NCBI RefSeq assembly: GCF_028372415.1
Contig: NC_092878.1
Location: forward strand, 4,181,501 to 4,245,500
Length of the DNA: 64,000 nt
Reading direction: 5' to 3'
Source: Notamacropus eugenii
Lineage: Eukaryota > Chordata > Mammalia > Diprotodontia > Macropodidae
In this document: positions 21,976-33,069 of the stretch, in pieces
Layout: the number at the start of each line of letters is the position of its first letter
How positions within the stretch are numbered: the first letter of the stretch is position 1
The notes under the pieces: model-generated
What the model was told of the DNA's origin: nothing
Seen by the model: the letters and a program-made list of their open reading frames with translations, nothing else
Databases searched by the model: none
Position numbers and translations under genes: made by a program

Positions 21976-22855
21976 ATGGATGTATATTCCCTTTCAAGAC
22001 CATTATCCGAAAAAGAAAGAGCAGGGACTGAAGTTCTTAAAATCCCTCAAGGCTCCCAGATCAGTAGCTCTTTAAGAGGAAGAGGGAGTCATGCCAGAGC
22101 TCATCTCTCCACCCCAGAGAAGCAGTGTCCTTCTCCTCATCCACTCCCACCTCCCTCTACCCGGGTAGAATCCGTGATTACTTCATTTTAAACACATAGA
22201 CCTTGTTCTCTTTGCTGTGACTTTTTTTAAAGGACCCACAATTGCTCACTGGGTGGTTTTTACCATTGTGAAGCAGAGATAATCGCCTCGTACGGGAATA
22301 ACCTTGAATGACAAATATTCTGGAAATGATAATCCTTCCTAGTGTTAGACAAACATTTTCTCATGCTCAAGATACCCCTGACTCCCGATTCCAGGCATTT
22401 GCACTAGCTGTCTCCCACTTCAAGAAGGCTTTCCAGATTCCCCTTAATGCCAATGCCTTACCCCTGTTGATTATTTCCAATTTATCCTCTATGACTTCTT
22501 CAAAGGCATATACTTAACACTCAACCCAAGTTTTCTGGTTCCATTGGCTCTCTGTTAGCATCAGCATCAGTATATCACTTAGTTTATGTTAAATGTATCT
22601 GTTTTATGTCTATTTTCTATGATAAGGCCACATCACGCTGGCTTATTTATGCACTTAATAACAATTCTATGCCTCTAATAACAAAACTGTCCCTATTTTG
22701 TATTGGGTGACACATAATTTTTCAAAGTGAAGACCAGCTCCCAGTGTCCCTGTGGCTTTTTTGTACCTTACGTTCACACAGCCCATGTTGTTACCATTTC
22801 CTTCCAAATTCCCCGAGCTGTGTTATTTGTAGATGTTTTAGAAGTATTTTTGTGC
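21976..22855. other. unassigned, with an L2-like patch
   Basis: About 22360-22510 resembles L2 3' text ('CCAGGCATTTGCACTAGC'). The rest is unassigned, with no gene. Confidence 0.35.
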
Positions 22856-22859
22856 CTCC

Positions 22860-22995
22860 CAACAGTAACAGAATCACAGAGCTAGAAAGGAACTCAGGCC
22901 AATTAATTCCGCAGGAATCTCAATGGAAGACCCTTCCAGAATATCTTCTCTGCGTGACATCGAGCTCCCACCTGAGGACTTCTGATGACTGAGAA
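22860..22995 (-). mobile_element. L3/CR1 fragment
   Basis: Starts 'ACAGAATCACAGAGCTAG', the reversed CR1 terminus, followed by 'GAACTCAGGCC' and degenerate 3' UTR text. Confidence 0.6.
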
Positions 22996-23074
22996 TAATA
23001 CCCTCCCCTGGCACCTGTTCCAGTTTTTTTTTTTTCTTAACTATTCTAATTTTTGTAATTTTTCCTCACAGGAA

Positions 23075-23250
23075 CATCTAAGTTCAAGCCCTGCCTCTGA
23101 CGCATCCTGTGTGACCCTGGGCAAGTCACTTAACTTCCCAGGGTTCTGGGCAACTCTCTGAGATCATAGATTGCTGAGAAGGTGCTGACCTACCTTGGTG
23201 GAGGGAGGCTCCTCTTCCAAGAGTTCACAATACCACCGAAATCACAAGTC
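23075..23250 (+). mobile_element. THER1/MIR3-like SINE
   Basis: 'GTGTGACCCTGGGCAAGTCA', then 'GGGCAACTCTCTGAGATC', 'TGCTGAGAAGGTGCTGACC', and 'AAGAGTTCACAATACC', an order typical of the therian THER1 body. Confidence 0.7.
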
Positions 23251-23565
23251 TGGTCCTATCCCAATCCCTTTTCCTTTGGAAATCCAACACTCTCCTGGTT
23301 CTTTTTCTACCTTTTCTTTCTTTGTATCCTGTTTTTCAACCCTTTAAGATGGATGTTCCCCAAAAGGGAAGTTCTTATTTGGATCTCTTCTGTTCTTTTT
23401 CTGTATTCTGACCCTTGGAATACCCATTCATTATCCTGTACTGAACTACATATGATGGCTACTCAAATCTCTGTCTCCAGCCCTCATCTCTAACTGGGTG
23501 GGCACCTAAACATACATCTCCTGTTGACTATAGGAAATTTCTGCCTAGATTTTCTATCTGTACTT
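23251..23565. other. unassigned spacer
   Basis: Pyrimidine-rich sequence with no family recognised. Confidence 0.35.
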
Positions 23566-23569
23566 TATA

Positions 23570-24155
23570 GAGGATCATAGATGTGGAGTTGAAAGGATCA
23601 TGGGGACCATCTGGTCCAACCTCCTCACTTTACAGATAACAAACTGAGGTCCAGAGAGGGTCACAGGATCATAGATTTAAAGCTACAAGGGACCTTTAAG
23701 ACCATAGTCCAGTTTTTGTGGGGTTTTTTGGATCTTAAAGTATCCTTTAGTTTATTTTAACAATAATTGATACTACCAAAAAGGGACTTCATATCTTCTA
23801 GCATGAACAGCATGATAGATATAAAAATGCTACAAATCCAGCAGCCAGTAAGCACTGTTTGAGGTGCTTTTTCTACACCTTGGGAGTTGATTCTGGGTCT
23901 TTTGTCATGGCTAGCAATACTGCTGGGACACATTGTCACATCAGAAACGACCAAAGGCCCAACTACCACATCAGCCTCATTCTCTTTTCTAGGAATATCT
24001 TTCCAATACAACTTATTCCTTTTCCATTTTACAAATGAGGAAACTGAGGCCCAGAGAGGTTAAATAACTTATTTAAAGTTACACAGGCCAAGTGAGTGAT
24101 CTGGGCCTTGAGCTTATTTCTCCTGACTAAATCTAGCTGTTTCCATTATTACCAC
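23570..24155 (-). mobile_element. two THER2-like SINEs, the second split by an insertion
   Basis: The first copy is 23570-23665 ('GGATCATAGATGTGGAGTTG', 'CTGGTCCAACCTCCTCAC'). The second starts at 23667 ('GATCATAGATTTAAAGCTAC'), breaks off near 23715, and resumes near 24022 ('CATTTTACAAATGAGGAAAC') through 24150. The 23716-24020 piece is unassigned and holds a short antisense open frame. Confidence 0.65.
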
Positions 24156-24159
24156 TCTG

Positions 24160-24305
24160 TCTCCTTTCTTTCTTTTTCTTTCTTTTTTTTTTTTTTGAGG
24201 AAGTTGAGGTTAAGTGACTTGCTCAGGGTCACCCACCTGGTAAGTTTCTGAAACTGAATTTGAACTCAAGTCCTCCTGACACCAGAGCCAGCGCTGTATC
24301 CCCAC
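24160..24305 (-). mobile_element. poly-T plus SINE fragment
   Basis: A T-rich run to 24197, then 'GAGGTTAAGTGACTTGCTC' and 'GGTAAGTTTCTGAAACTG', the reversed SINE head and body. Confidence 0.6.
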
Positions 24306-24514
24306 TCTTGTCTCCGTTCAAGCTGAACATGTCCCCATCTGAGCTTGTTGTCTTTTCCCGTAAATCTGCTCCTCCTCCCAACTTTACTATTTTTTTTATC
24401 ATTCACACCATGTTCAAAACCTAAGTCTTTTCTTTGATTCTTCCCTTCTGCCTCAACATTTGTGCTTTTGCAGACAAAATGCCTTTTCTACCCCAATAAT
24501 ATTTCTTGTGTGAT

Positions 24515-25230
24515 TCCACCAGAGGACAGTGTGGTATAATATAAAGAGACTGAGATTTAGTGTGCAAGTACTCAAGTTCAAAACCTGGCTCTGCCACTTG
24601 TTACCAGTGCAATCATGGACAACTAAGTGAACCTCTCTGGGCCTCAGTTTTCTCAGCTATAAAGCGAGTTGATTGAATTATGGTTTGTGCTTTCTTGAGA
24701 AGAGTGACCAGTTGTCTTTGTTGTGACTTTGTTGGCCAGTGACATTTCAGAGTGCTGTCTTGACTCGTGGGGGAATTGGATTTAAGTGAGGGAGAGTTGC
24801 ACAAAACTGTCAACCTCACTCTGTCCTCCAGACTCATCAGAGTCCAGGGCCAGACAGGAATCAGGATGATTGGTATGGCCTGGGATGCAGTGGATGACCA
24901 TGGCATCTTTGATGTCTCTCCACATTCTAAGCTCTGCACAGTGCCTGTTTCAGCCACCTTGATGGCCATCAGAACAAATTATTCTTATCCACAAGTTCTG
25001 CTTAGGGAAGTCTTCATATGCTTGGGGTACACATCCCCTAACTCACTGACAGGTTTGGGGTCTATTGGTTGCCCCCAACCTGGTTTAGCCTGTCTGCTGA
25101 GATGGCTTACTAGGGTGCTTCTGTTGTGCATGCTACTTGGAGCAAATCAGGTGGACACCCCAGTGCTTGGTACAATGCCTGGCACACAGGAATGCCTAAT
25201 AAATACTTATTCTCTGCCTGTTGTCTTCAG
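24515..25230 (+). mobile_element. MIR-type SINE split by an RTE-like block
   Basis: The MIR head and body are 24515-24680 ('TGTGGTATAATATAAAGAG', 'GGCCTCAGTTTTCTCAGC'). A foreign block from about 24690 to 25150 has RTE-associated text such as 'GAATTGGATTTAAGTGAGG' and 'AACCTCACTCTGTCCTCC'. The MIR/L2 tail resumes with 'GTACAATGCCTGGCACACAG' and 'AATAAATACTTATTC'. The 160-codon open frame across it is repeat-derived. Confidence 0.65.
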
Positions 25231-26115
25231 GCTTCACTTTGATCAGTGAGTTTAGACTTAGCATTGACTTGCTAACGCTTCTGGAATCTCCCAGAAACTC
25301 CCAATGGCTGGTCATAGTTCTCATTCAGGGTCCTAAGTCATTCAGATATCCTGTGACTGGACTTGGAAACAAAATCCTGACCTAATCTCCAAATTATGGG
25401 GAAAAGCCAATCTTTCTCCATCTCCCCACAGGGTTCAGTATCCATGCACCACCGACAGGAGAAACACACTGAATTCTGAAACCAGACACTTGATAGCAGT
25501 TTCTACCTAATTCTTTTAATTTAGCTCTCACCATTGGTATTTCCCACGAGGTCAGGCTATATTTGTTTCAAGTTTTGCATTTCTTCTACCCTCTCTTATA
25601 AAAGGCTGGGGTAGGCTACCCTCCAGAAAACATTGTTCTGGAGCCTTTTTTTTTGTCTTTTGTTTGCTTTTCCCTAGAGCGCTTTAGACTCTCCTTCTCC
25701 CATAGAATCCTCCCTTTTAATAAAGAACAATCAGACATGACTAACGAAGCATACAGCACTTTTCATCTATACTACACCATCTCTCATTCAAGAAGAAGGA
25801 AATATATTTCATTATCCGTCCTTTGAACTCAAGATTGTTCATTGCATTGATCTCAATTCTGGGAGCCTTTAGTGTGGTTTTCTTTTATGTATTATGGTCA
25901 TTATAGATACTTGTTCAGTGACTTTCTTCAGCCTGCATCAGTTCATAAGACTTCCAAAGTTTCTCTAGATTCCTTATGTGACAGTGATCAGTCTGACTCC
26001 TGCTGCCTGAAGAAAGCCAGATGTGTTACACTGTGCCATCCTCCAAGATGATTTGGGTACATCTAGTCTTTGCCACTGGCTCCAGCCCCCAATATTGGTG
26101 TTCCATCCTCTCCAA
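25231..26115. other. LINE 3' UTR-like sequence and unassigned spacer
   Basis: About 25600-25985 resembles reversed marsupial L1-type 3' UTR ('CTGCATCAGTTCATAAGACT'). The rest is unassigned. Confidence 0.4.
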
Positions 26116-26117
26116 TA

Positions 26118-26375
26118 GTGAGGCACAGTTAGGTAGCTGATTAGAATGTTGAGCCTGGAGTCAGGAAGACCTAGTTCAGATCCAGCCTCAGATACTTACT
26201 AGTTGCACGACCCTCAATAAGTCTCAACCTGTCTCAGTTTTCTCAGTTGTAAACATGGCTATGGTAATAGCACCTACCTCACAGAGTGGTCATGAGGATC
26301 AAATGAGGTCATAGTTGTAAAGCATTTAGCACAGGGCCTAGGACATAATAAGTGCTTAATAAATGCTTATCTCCT
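26118..26375 (+). mobile_element. MIR-type marsupial SINE, near full length
   Basis: Head 'CAGTTAGGTAGCTGATTAGA', 'CTTACTAGTTGCACGACCC', core 'AATAGCACCTACCTCACAG', 'GTCATGAGGATCAAATGAG', tail 'CATAATAAGTGCTTAATAAA'. Confidence 0.8.
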
Positions 26376-26838
26376 TCCTTCTCCCAATTCCTAGTGGGTC
26401 CCCTGCACCCCAGTTGCAATTAACCATTTAATAGTAAGATTAGCTTGTACAGAGGATTATTTACCTCAGATGTATAAGAACAAATATATAAACATTGCCC
26501 CTACCCCAACACACGTGGTATAATCCCCCTTATACCAGTTTAGTCTCTGGAGAGGGAGAGGATTAGGTTCACTGCTTAGTTTAGCTCATTTCCTATACAG
26601 CACTGTCCCAACAAGTTCCAAGTCCAAAGCTGCCCTTTGGCTCAAGTTCTGGTCTTCTCAAGGCTTTCCTACTAGCCCATCTGGCCATACATACATCTCA
26701 CCTGGAATCTTATCTCCAAGGTCACCATGGCATGAACTCCTGGGTCTCCTGGGGATTCCCCACCTGTGCCTAGAACTGAGAAGGACAAACAAATAGAATA
26801 AACCAACACAAAACCCCAAACAAAAACTCAAGAAGATA
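26376..26838. other. unassigned spacer
   Basis: Nothing recognisable. Confidence 0.35.
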
Positions 26839-26839
26839 G

Positions 26840-26985
26840 TGCAAATTGCTCAATAAACATTTATTAAGTACCTACTATGTGCCAGGCATTGTGCTAAGTG
26901 CTCAGGATACAAAAAGAGGTGAAAGACATTCTCTACCCTCAAGGAACTTATACTCTAACAGAGATGAAGGAAAGGTAGTCTTTCC
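26840..26985 (-). mobile_element. L2 3' end
   Basis: 'TTATTAAGTACCTACTATG', 'CCAGGCATTGTGCTAAGTG', 'CCTCAAGGAACTTATACTC', the reversed L2 terminus. Confidence 0.85.
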
Positions 26986-27885
26986 CCTCACCTAGTTAGT
27001 TCATGGCATCTGTGTTGTGGATGAATGTGACCTTTTCCTTCTCTGACTATAGGAAAGGGAGAGAAAGAAAACCTAGAGTGTCCTATTCTTGTAATTTTAA
27101 AAGTCCAATGGAAAGAGGCTACTCTGGCCACTTGGTAGGAAAAGACAGGATATCTTCTTTTAGAAACTCATCCCTGGTGTTTCCCATGAGGAGCCTTGGT
27201 TACACTCACCCTTACTATTTCTTATTGAGCACTAGCATTCCATGACATTTGTGTACCAGTTTGTTCCATCTTTCTCCAATCAATGCATACCCACTTGGTG
27301 GGATTTTCTAAGGAGAAGCATCTCACAAAAAGGAGGGCATAGATTTTTCAACCAATCCTAACTCACTCTATTTCTGGGCCTGCTTGTATCAATTGCTATA
27401 ACATTTGGAAGCTTTATCTCCAAACTCTGTCTCATTGACAAATAGGTTGACTCCTTTAGAGAAGTTCTAAGGAAAGAGGTTTTGTGTTGGCTTCCCCCAG
27501 TCTTCCCTCCATAGCGCCAGCAACAATGGAAACTTTAGTGCTGTATTAAGTTAGTCAACCCAAAATGTTTTCCTTTCAACTTAGCCGTTTCCTGAGCTAT
27601 TCAGTCTTGTGAGTCAGTTAAGAAACCTAGTCTTAGATTTTGGAGGAAGAGTCCCACTGTTTGGTTTCCAACAACCCAATGCTACTTTTAAAACTATTCA
27701 TCTTCCTCTTTGTTTTAGGCAAAGCCTTTATGTTTTTAGAGTCTCTCTAGACATAGATCCAAAGTCAGCAATGACTACTCCTTGCTAAAAGTGTTTTGTG
27801 CTGTTTGCCGACAAGGACTGTGCATTAACTAGGTAAGTTATGCCTTTTCTTTGTGATTAGACTCCTTCTCCTGCCCCAATATTGA
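26986..27885. other. mostly unassigned; L1 3'-like patch near 27220-27330
   Basis: 'TTCTCCAATCAATGCATACC' fits reversed L1 text. Elsewhere there is no gene or repeat recognised. Confidence 0.35.
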
Positions 27886-27887
27886 GG

Positions 27888-28082
27888 AATGAATTGAGTG
27901 CTGGACTTGGAATTAGAAATACTTGGGTTTAATTCCTACCTCACATATTCACTAGACATTCGACCTTGGGCAAGTCATTTATTCTTTCCCTGACTCAGTT
28001 TTCTCATCTGTGAAAAAAAGGGACTGAACCTGATAGCCTCTAAGATCCATTTGAACTCTAAATCTGTTCTTATGAGCCATGT
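27888..28082 (+). mobile_element. MIR/THER2-type SINE
   Basis: 'CATTCGACCTTGGGCAAGTC', 'CAGTTTTCTCATCTGTG', 'GATAGCCTCTAAGATCC'. Confidence 0.75.
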
Positions 28083-28294
28083 CATGAAAAATGTAAAAGA
28101 ATGGCTCAGACTGGATAGAGCTTGCCCTCTACAGTGTGATTCGAGGGGTGTTGCAAAGGTCTACCTGACCAAAACAAAAATCTCCCTGATCTAACCTATC
28201 ATGGCACCATACTTCGTTTTCATGGCCTGAAATTCACTGAGTCATTCTTAAGTAATGTCATTGAATAGAGAAGGTAGCTGTTAAAATGCATTCT

Positions 28295-28492
28295 CTTGTT
28301 GTTCAGTCACGTCAGACTCTTTGTGACCCCATTTGGGATTTTCTTGGCAGAGATACTAGCGTGCTTTGCCACTTCTTCAGCTGAGGAAACTGAGGCAAAC
28401 AGGATTAAGGGACTTGCCTAAACTCACACAACTACTCACACAGATGAATCGTCCCAGCTCTCTATCCACTGCCACACCTAACTGCCTGGCAT
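28295..28492 (-). mobile_element. WSINE1/MAR1-like SINE
   Basis: 'TTGTTGTTCAGTCACGTCAG', 'CCATTTGGGATTTTCTTGGC', 'GAGGAAACTGAGGCAAACAG', 'CTATCCACTGCCACACC'. Confidence 0.85.
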
Positions 28493-28549
28493 ATAAATGG
28501 GGAAGCTGTGGGAGTTTCCTCTAGTCTTTTCCCCTTAGCATTAGAGAGC

Positions 28550-28850
28550 ACATTCAGTTAGGTCCTTAAGGTCATAGAGTTAGGGGTGAAAGGACCTTAG
28601 ATCTTTCAGCTGAGGAAACTCAGGCATAGAAACATTAACTTTCACCTTTGTAACTTAAACCTGAGGGGATGAGAAGGAAACCAGGCTAAGTTTTAATATG
28701 GGATGGGGACTGAGAGTGCCCAGGCAAAGAGGAGGAGACTCTGAAAGGGATTTAGGGAAGGAAAGTAGGTTTGACCAGTGGTAGCCTTGGCTGCCCTTTA
28801 GACCTTCTAGGTTTCTTCAGAATGGGGAACCTGAGGTTAAAACCATAGGA
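28550..28850. other. MIR/THER-like patch and unassigned spacer
   Basis: 28565-28650 shows THER-like text ('GGTCATAGAGTTAGGGGTG', 'AGCTGAGGAAACTCAGG'). The rest is unassigned. Confidence 0.4.
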
Positions 28851-28854
28851 TTAT

Positions 28855-29550
28855 ATACTCCAGCAAGACTGACTTTGGTTCTTCACAAAGTTCTAAAATA
28901 TGTTATTAAAAGGATAGTTTATGAGCACTTAGAAAGGGAAACAGTGACCACGATGAGCCAGGGTTGATCCTTGAGAAACAAGTTATAGCCTGTGAACTTA
29001 ACTAGATTTTTTGGCAGAGTTTCAAGGCTAATGCATCATGGGAATGCCATAGATGTGGCATAACTAGATGTTATCCAAGCATTTAACAAAATATCTCATG
29101 CTGTATAACAGTGGTGTCAAATTCAAATGGACCTGGAGGCCACCAAACCATGCATAGGACCCCTGTGGGCTGCATGTATTGACATAGAAAATCACACATT
29201 AATATTATCTATGCTGTATTGTATTTTTATTTATTTTGCTAAATATTTCCAAATTACATTTTAATCTGGTAGTAGCTGCACTCAGGAGTACTGTAGGCTG
29301 CAGGTGGCCTGTGGGTTCACATATTTATCACCTCTGCTGTACAAGATGTAGAAATCTGGGTTATATGATGGCATAGCTAAATAAATCCACAACTCGCTGC
29401 ATGTTGGAAGGAGGTCTCTTGTGGGGTCCCAAGGAATCAGTGATATTCCTTATTTTTATCAGTTATCTAGGTAAAGACATAGATGACATGCTTATCAGAT
29501 TTGCAAATGACAGAAATTGGAAAGGGGAGATAACACAAAGGATGACATGA
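28855..29550 (+). mobile_element. L3/CR1 LINE ORF2 remnant, split by a hAT MITE
   Basis: Sense CR1 ORF2 text lies on both sides of 29109-29336: upstream 'TCCAAGCATTTAACAAAATA', downstream 'TATTTTTATCAGTTATCTAG' and the RT active-site block F-A-N-D at 29500-29511, where functional CR1 elements have F-A-D-D. The gene is dead by sequence decay. Confidence 0.85.
29109..29336 (+). mobile_element. hAT-superfamily MITE, complete, 8-bp target duplication
   Basis: The 228-bp element begins CAGTGGTGTCAAA and ends ...TTTATCACCTCTG (reverse: CAGAGGTGATAAA), giving imperfect terminal inverted repeats of the hAT type. CTGTATAA (29101-29108) and CTGTACAA (29337-29344) flank it, a 7-of-8 matching 8-bp target duplication. 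It has no coding capacity. Diverged copies are at 36545-36663 and 61547-61735. Confidence 0.9.
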
Positions 29551-29552
29551 CA

Positions 29553-29640
29553 GATAGGTAGATAGATAGATAGGGAGATAGGTAGATAGATGGATAGATG
29601 GATAGATGGACAGATGGACAGATGGATGAATGGATGGATA
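29553..29640. repeat. GATA/GATG/CAGATG tetranucleotide array at an L2 tail
   Basis: GATA, GGTA, GATG and CAGATGGA units run straight into the reversed L2 terminus that begins at 29641. The array probably grew from the short tandem tail that L2 carries at its 3' end. Confidence 0.85.
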
Positions 29641-30060
29641 GTTTATTGAATATTCTCTACATACCAGTTGCTGTGCTAAGCACTGGAGATACAAATGCAA
29701 ACAAGAGAATTCCCACCCTCAAGTAGTTCATATTCTAATGGAGGAAGACAAAACATAAAGGAGAGAAGAAAATGGGGAAGGATATACTCAAGGGGACAAG
29801 ATGGTTGGTGAGGAGGAAGAAAAGAAGTCTGGAGGATGACTTGAGACATGAGTGGGTTGATACATAATTGGGGTCCTTCCTGAAATGATGGTCTTGAGAA
29901 TGGGGTCATTAATCAGGAGAACAAGGCCTCAGAATGGAAGCTTCTCCAGGATGGGGAGATGTTTGGTGAGGATGTAGAGAGGTCCTGGGAGTGAGCCAGT
30001 GAGCTGAGATATGAATGAGATGAAGCATGGCTGGGAGTCTTCCTGAAAGAGTGGTTGATA
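29641..30060 (-). mobile_element. L2 LINE 3' part
   Basis: Reversed L2 end ('CAGTTGCTGTGCTAAGCAC', 'CTCAAGTAGTTCATATTC', 'TAATGGAGGAAGAC') followed by degenerate upstream L2 text. Confidence 0.75.
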
Positions 30061-30139
30061 GAATTCAACCCAAATTGAATTATACTGCAAATAATTAGTG
30101 TGTAAGTAACTTAGACACTAATTTACAAAAAAATTTGTA

Positions 30140-30630
30140 ATTTACAAAAAAAAATTTCCACCAATCAGAAAAATGTGCCAAACCTATTAAAATGCAATAG
30201 AAATAAAGATAAAGTCATATTTTAAAGAAAAACCCACTGCACAGAAGATGGATAAAATATGGTTAGATAATTGTCCATGTGAAAAAAGCTTGCAAGCTCA
30301 GTTGGCATAGCAGCCCAAAAAAAGCGATGTGATCTCCAGCTGAATTAATAATGTCCATAATGTCCAGAAGAAGAGTGGCGACAGTTCTAGCATGAACTCT
30401 ATTCCAGCCGGATCATGTCTGTTCAGGTCTAGGTTCCACAGGAAGCACATGGACAAACCAGAGAACACCTCCTGAAAGGGACCAGGATGGTGAAAGGATA
30501 GGATGCCATCCCATAGAGAGATTAATGAGGACATGATGGCTGCCTTTGAGGTTCTAAAGATAAATTAGACTTGTTCTGTTTAGCTGCAGGGGACAGATCT
30601 AGCAGCAATGCGTAAAAGCTGTAGAGAGAC
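30140..30630 (+). mobile_element. L3/CR1 LINE ORF2 C-terminal part
   Basis: Sense CR1 text: 'CAGCCCAAAAAAAGCGATG', 'TTCAGGTCTAGGTTCCAC', 'GGACCAGGATGGTGAAAGG', 'ACATGATGGCTGCCTTTGAG', 'TTAGACTTGTTCTGTTTAGC', all in the order seen in CR1 3' regions. Confidence 0.85.
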
Positions 30631-30760
30631 AGATTTAGCTCAGTGTAATCAATCAATCAATCAACAAACATTTATTAATATCCTACCTCATGCCAGACAC
30701 TGTGCTTGACCCTGAGGACACACATATAAAAATAATATTGCCCCTGCCTTTATGAAACTT

Positions 30761-31021
30761 GTTATTCTTGGGTCATTTCAGTCATGTCTGACTCTTCATG
30801 ATCCCTTTTTTTGGGCGGTTTTCTTGGCAAAGATACTGCAGTGACTTGCCATTTTCTGCTTCAGCTCACTTTGCAAATGAGGAAGCTGAGGCAGACAGGA
30901 TTAAGTGACTTGCCCAGGGTCAAGTAGCAAGTGTCTGAGGCAGAATTTAAACTCTCAAAGATTAGTTTTCCTGATTCCAAGCCCAGTGGTCTATCCACTG
31001 TACCATCTAGCTGCTCATTTG
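30761..31021 (-). mobile_element. WSINE1/MAR1-like SINE with target duplication
   Basis: A reversed full SINE flanked by TGAAACTT at 30753-30760 and 31022-31029. Its body has 'GGTTTTCTTGGCAAAGATAC' and the head side has 'CTATCCACTGTACCATC'. Confidence 0.9.
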
Positions 31022-31082
31022 TGAAACTTACATTCTATCAAGGGAGTCAACGTGTTCACATAGGAGCACACAGAGAATGTTG

Positions 31083-31305
31083 TTATTGGGGCTTAGTTAT
31101 TTTTCGGTTGTTTCTGACTGTCTGTGACCCAGTTTAGGGTTTTCTTGGCAAAGTTACGGGGGTGGTTTGCATTTCCTTTTTCAGCTTATTTTCCAGATAG
31201 GGAAACTGAGGCAGATAGGGTTAAGTGGCTTGCCCAGGGTGTACAGCTGCTAAGTATCTAAGATGAGTCTTCCTGATTTCAGGCCCTGGTGCTCTATAGA
31301 AGGTA
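31083..31305 (-). mobile_element. WSINE1/MAR1-like SINE
   Basis: 'GGTTTTCTTGGCAAAGTTAC', 'GATAGGGAAACTGAGGCAG', 'GGCTTGCCCAGGGTGTACAG'. Confidence 0.8.
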
Positions 31306-31464
31306 TAGAAGGTGCATTATAGAAGGTAGTAAAATGTTATGCAGTTAGTGATGGAGGGCACTGACACTTGAGGGACCAGGAAATCCTTTGTTTAGGAGAT
31401 GGTGCTTGAGACTTTTTTTGAAGGAAGGGAAAGATTTTCTCTTATGTGAGGCACAGATAAGGGG

Positions 31465-31635
31465 GATCATAAAGCTAGAGATAGAAGGAATCTTCAGCAT
31501 CATCAAGACCCTCCTACTTATTTTGTAGATTATGAAACTGGGGCCCAGAGAGCTTAGTGACTTGTTCAAGCCAGTAAGTGTCTGAGGCAAGATTTTAACC
31601 TAAGTGTTCCTGACTCTAAAGTCCAGTACAAGGGG
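31465..31635 (-). mobile_element. THER2-like SINE
   Basis: 'GATCATAAAGCTAGAGATAG', 'TATGAAACTGGGGCCCAGAG', 'TTCCTGACTCTAAAGTCC'. Confidence 0.75.
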
Positions 31636-31779
31636 GTGGTCATTTCCTAGACATGGGAGTTGGAGGGTCCTGTGAGGAACAGAGAGAAGGACAAGCTTTC
31701 TGGTCCATGGACTGCATGAAAAGGAGTAGTATATGGTGAGGCTGGAAAGTTAGGCTAAGACAAGGATACGATAGGAAAC

Positions 31780-32025
31780 ACTATGAATTACTGAGTCTCT
31801 ACTCAACAGCGACGTGGTCAGATCTATGCTTAAGGAAAAGCTTCTTCACCAACAGAACTGTCCTGAAATGGAGTTAGGTAATGGATCTACCCCCTCACTA
31901 CATGTATTTGAGCAAAGGCTACAATGCCATTTGTTGGGGATGCTATCAAGGAGATTCCTTGTTTAGGTACCGTTTGGTCAATATGATCTGTGAGGCCCTT
32001 TTCGAAGCTGAGATTCTGTAAAAAT
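31780..32025 (+). mobile_element. L3/CR1 LINE 3' end
   Basis: 'AAGCTTCTTCACCAACAGAA', 'TGTTGGGGATGCTATCAAGG', 'AGGTACCGTTTGGTCAATAT', ending 'GCTGAGATTCTGTAAA'. Confidence 0.8.
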
Positions 32026-33069
32026 CTCACAGTGGCTTCCTCCCTCCTACTTTTGACTTTGCCTCAAGGCTTAATGAGTGAGTTCAGAGACTCGAAAAAA
32101 TTGGGGGTAGGGGAAGATTATTGTAACACAGGAAGGGCTTTCCTAGATTAAGAAAGAGAAATCTAAACAGGTTTTGCAACCTGTATTTGAAAAGATGAGC
32201 CACAGCTACAGGGGATCAGGAAGCAGTAGAGAAAGATTTTCCTGCTTGTCATAGAATATCTTTTAATCCATTGCTGGTGTCCAGATCCTGGGACAGTTGG
32301 ACCCCTATCAACACTGAAGAGTTTAAATGCAATGGTGGGAACTGAGGTGAAGAAGACATCTTCTCTCAAACTTATGTAGATTTTGCTTGATAACCTATTT
32401 GAGTTTTTCACTGTACTATATCTTTCCTCATTTTCCTCAAAGGGGGAAATAAAAAACCCAGCCTGTTGACCTAATGGAAAAAACTAATGAGCAGAGTGCA
32501 GGAAGCAAGATGTGGGATCACAGGTCTTGCCTGAATCAGCCCCTGCTGGGTGCTCTGTGAAATCAAATCTTTAGAAGAGATTGTCTTTGCCTCTTCTAAG
32601 TGATTTCCTCCTCCTTACTCCTAAGAGAGACTGCATCTTCCTCTGCCTGCTCAGTTCCTGGCTTCCTGTGGGCTTGCAGCATTCATCCTGTCTTCAGAGT
32701 GAATTTGATAGGTACAGGAAGTCGCACCAGACTGGAGATTGAACCAACAATCAATAAAAAAAGAACTATGGTTTTAAGAAAGATGCATCAGAGCTTCCCC
32801 CAGGAATTGGACCATATGTCCTAATACCAGTGGAACAATGGATTGAATTTTTAGCTCCCCCGGTTAGCATTCCCAGCTATGGAGACAATTCAGAAAAAAG
32901 GTTCTTTCAACCTGCTGTCCTCTACGCTTGTTGATGATTTATAGATAAGGAAGATTTTGTTTCCTTTGCCCACTCATCAAGAACACAAAATAAAAGCTGT
33001 CTCTCTCCTGTTCTCTCCCTCCCCTCTACTCCATCCCGCCCCCCTCACCCCCAAGCTTTATTTCTCATG
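32026..33069. other. repeat-poor sequence upstream of SHC4
   Basis: No recognisable repeat for about 1 kb, unusual in this window. It precedes the SHC4 promoter region and may hold regulatory sequence, but no gene or clear motif is seen. Confidence 0.4.

Larger units (their letters stand above)
30638..31455 (-). mobile_element. L2 3' part with two nested SINEs
   Basis: The reversed L2 end ('CAACAAACATTTATTAATATC', 'CATGCCAGACACTGTGC') is cut at 30760 by a SINE and resumes at 31022 with 'TGAAACTTACATTCTATCA'. A second antisense SINE at about 31083-31305 follows, then more L2-like text up to about 31440. Confidence 0.8.

Noticed and set aside
24767..25249. 160-codon + strand open frame
   Set aside because: Lies across an RTE-like block and a MIR/L2 tail; the composition matches repeat copies elsewhere in the window.
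29553..29640. CRISPR-like or satellite array
   Set aside because: Simple tetranucleotide units with no spacers; this is a vertebrate microsatellite beside an L2 tail.
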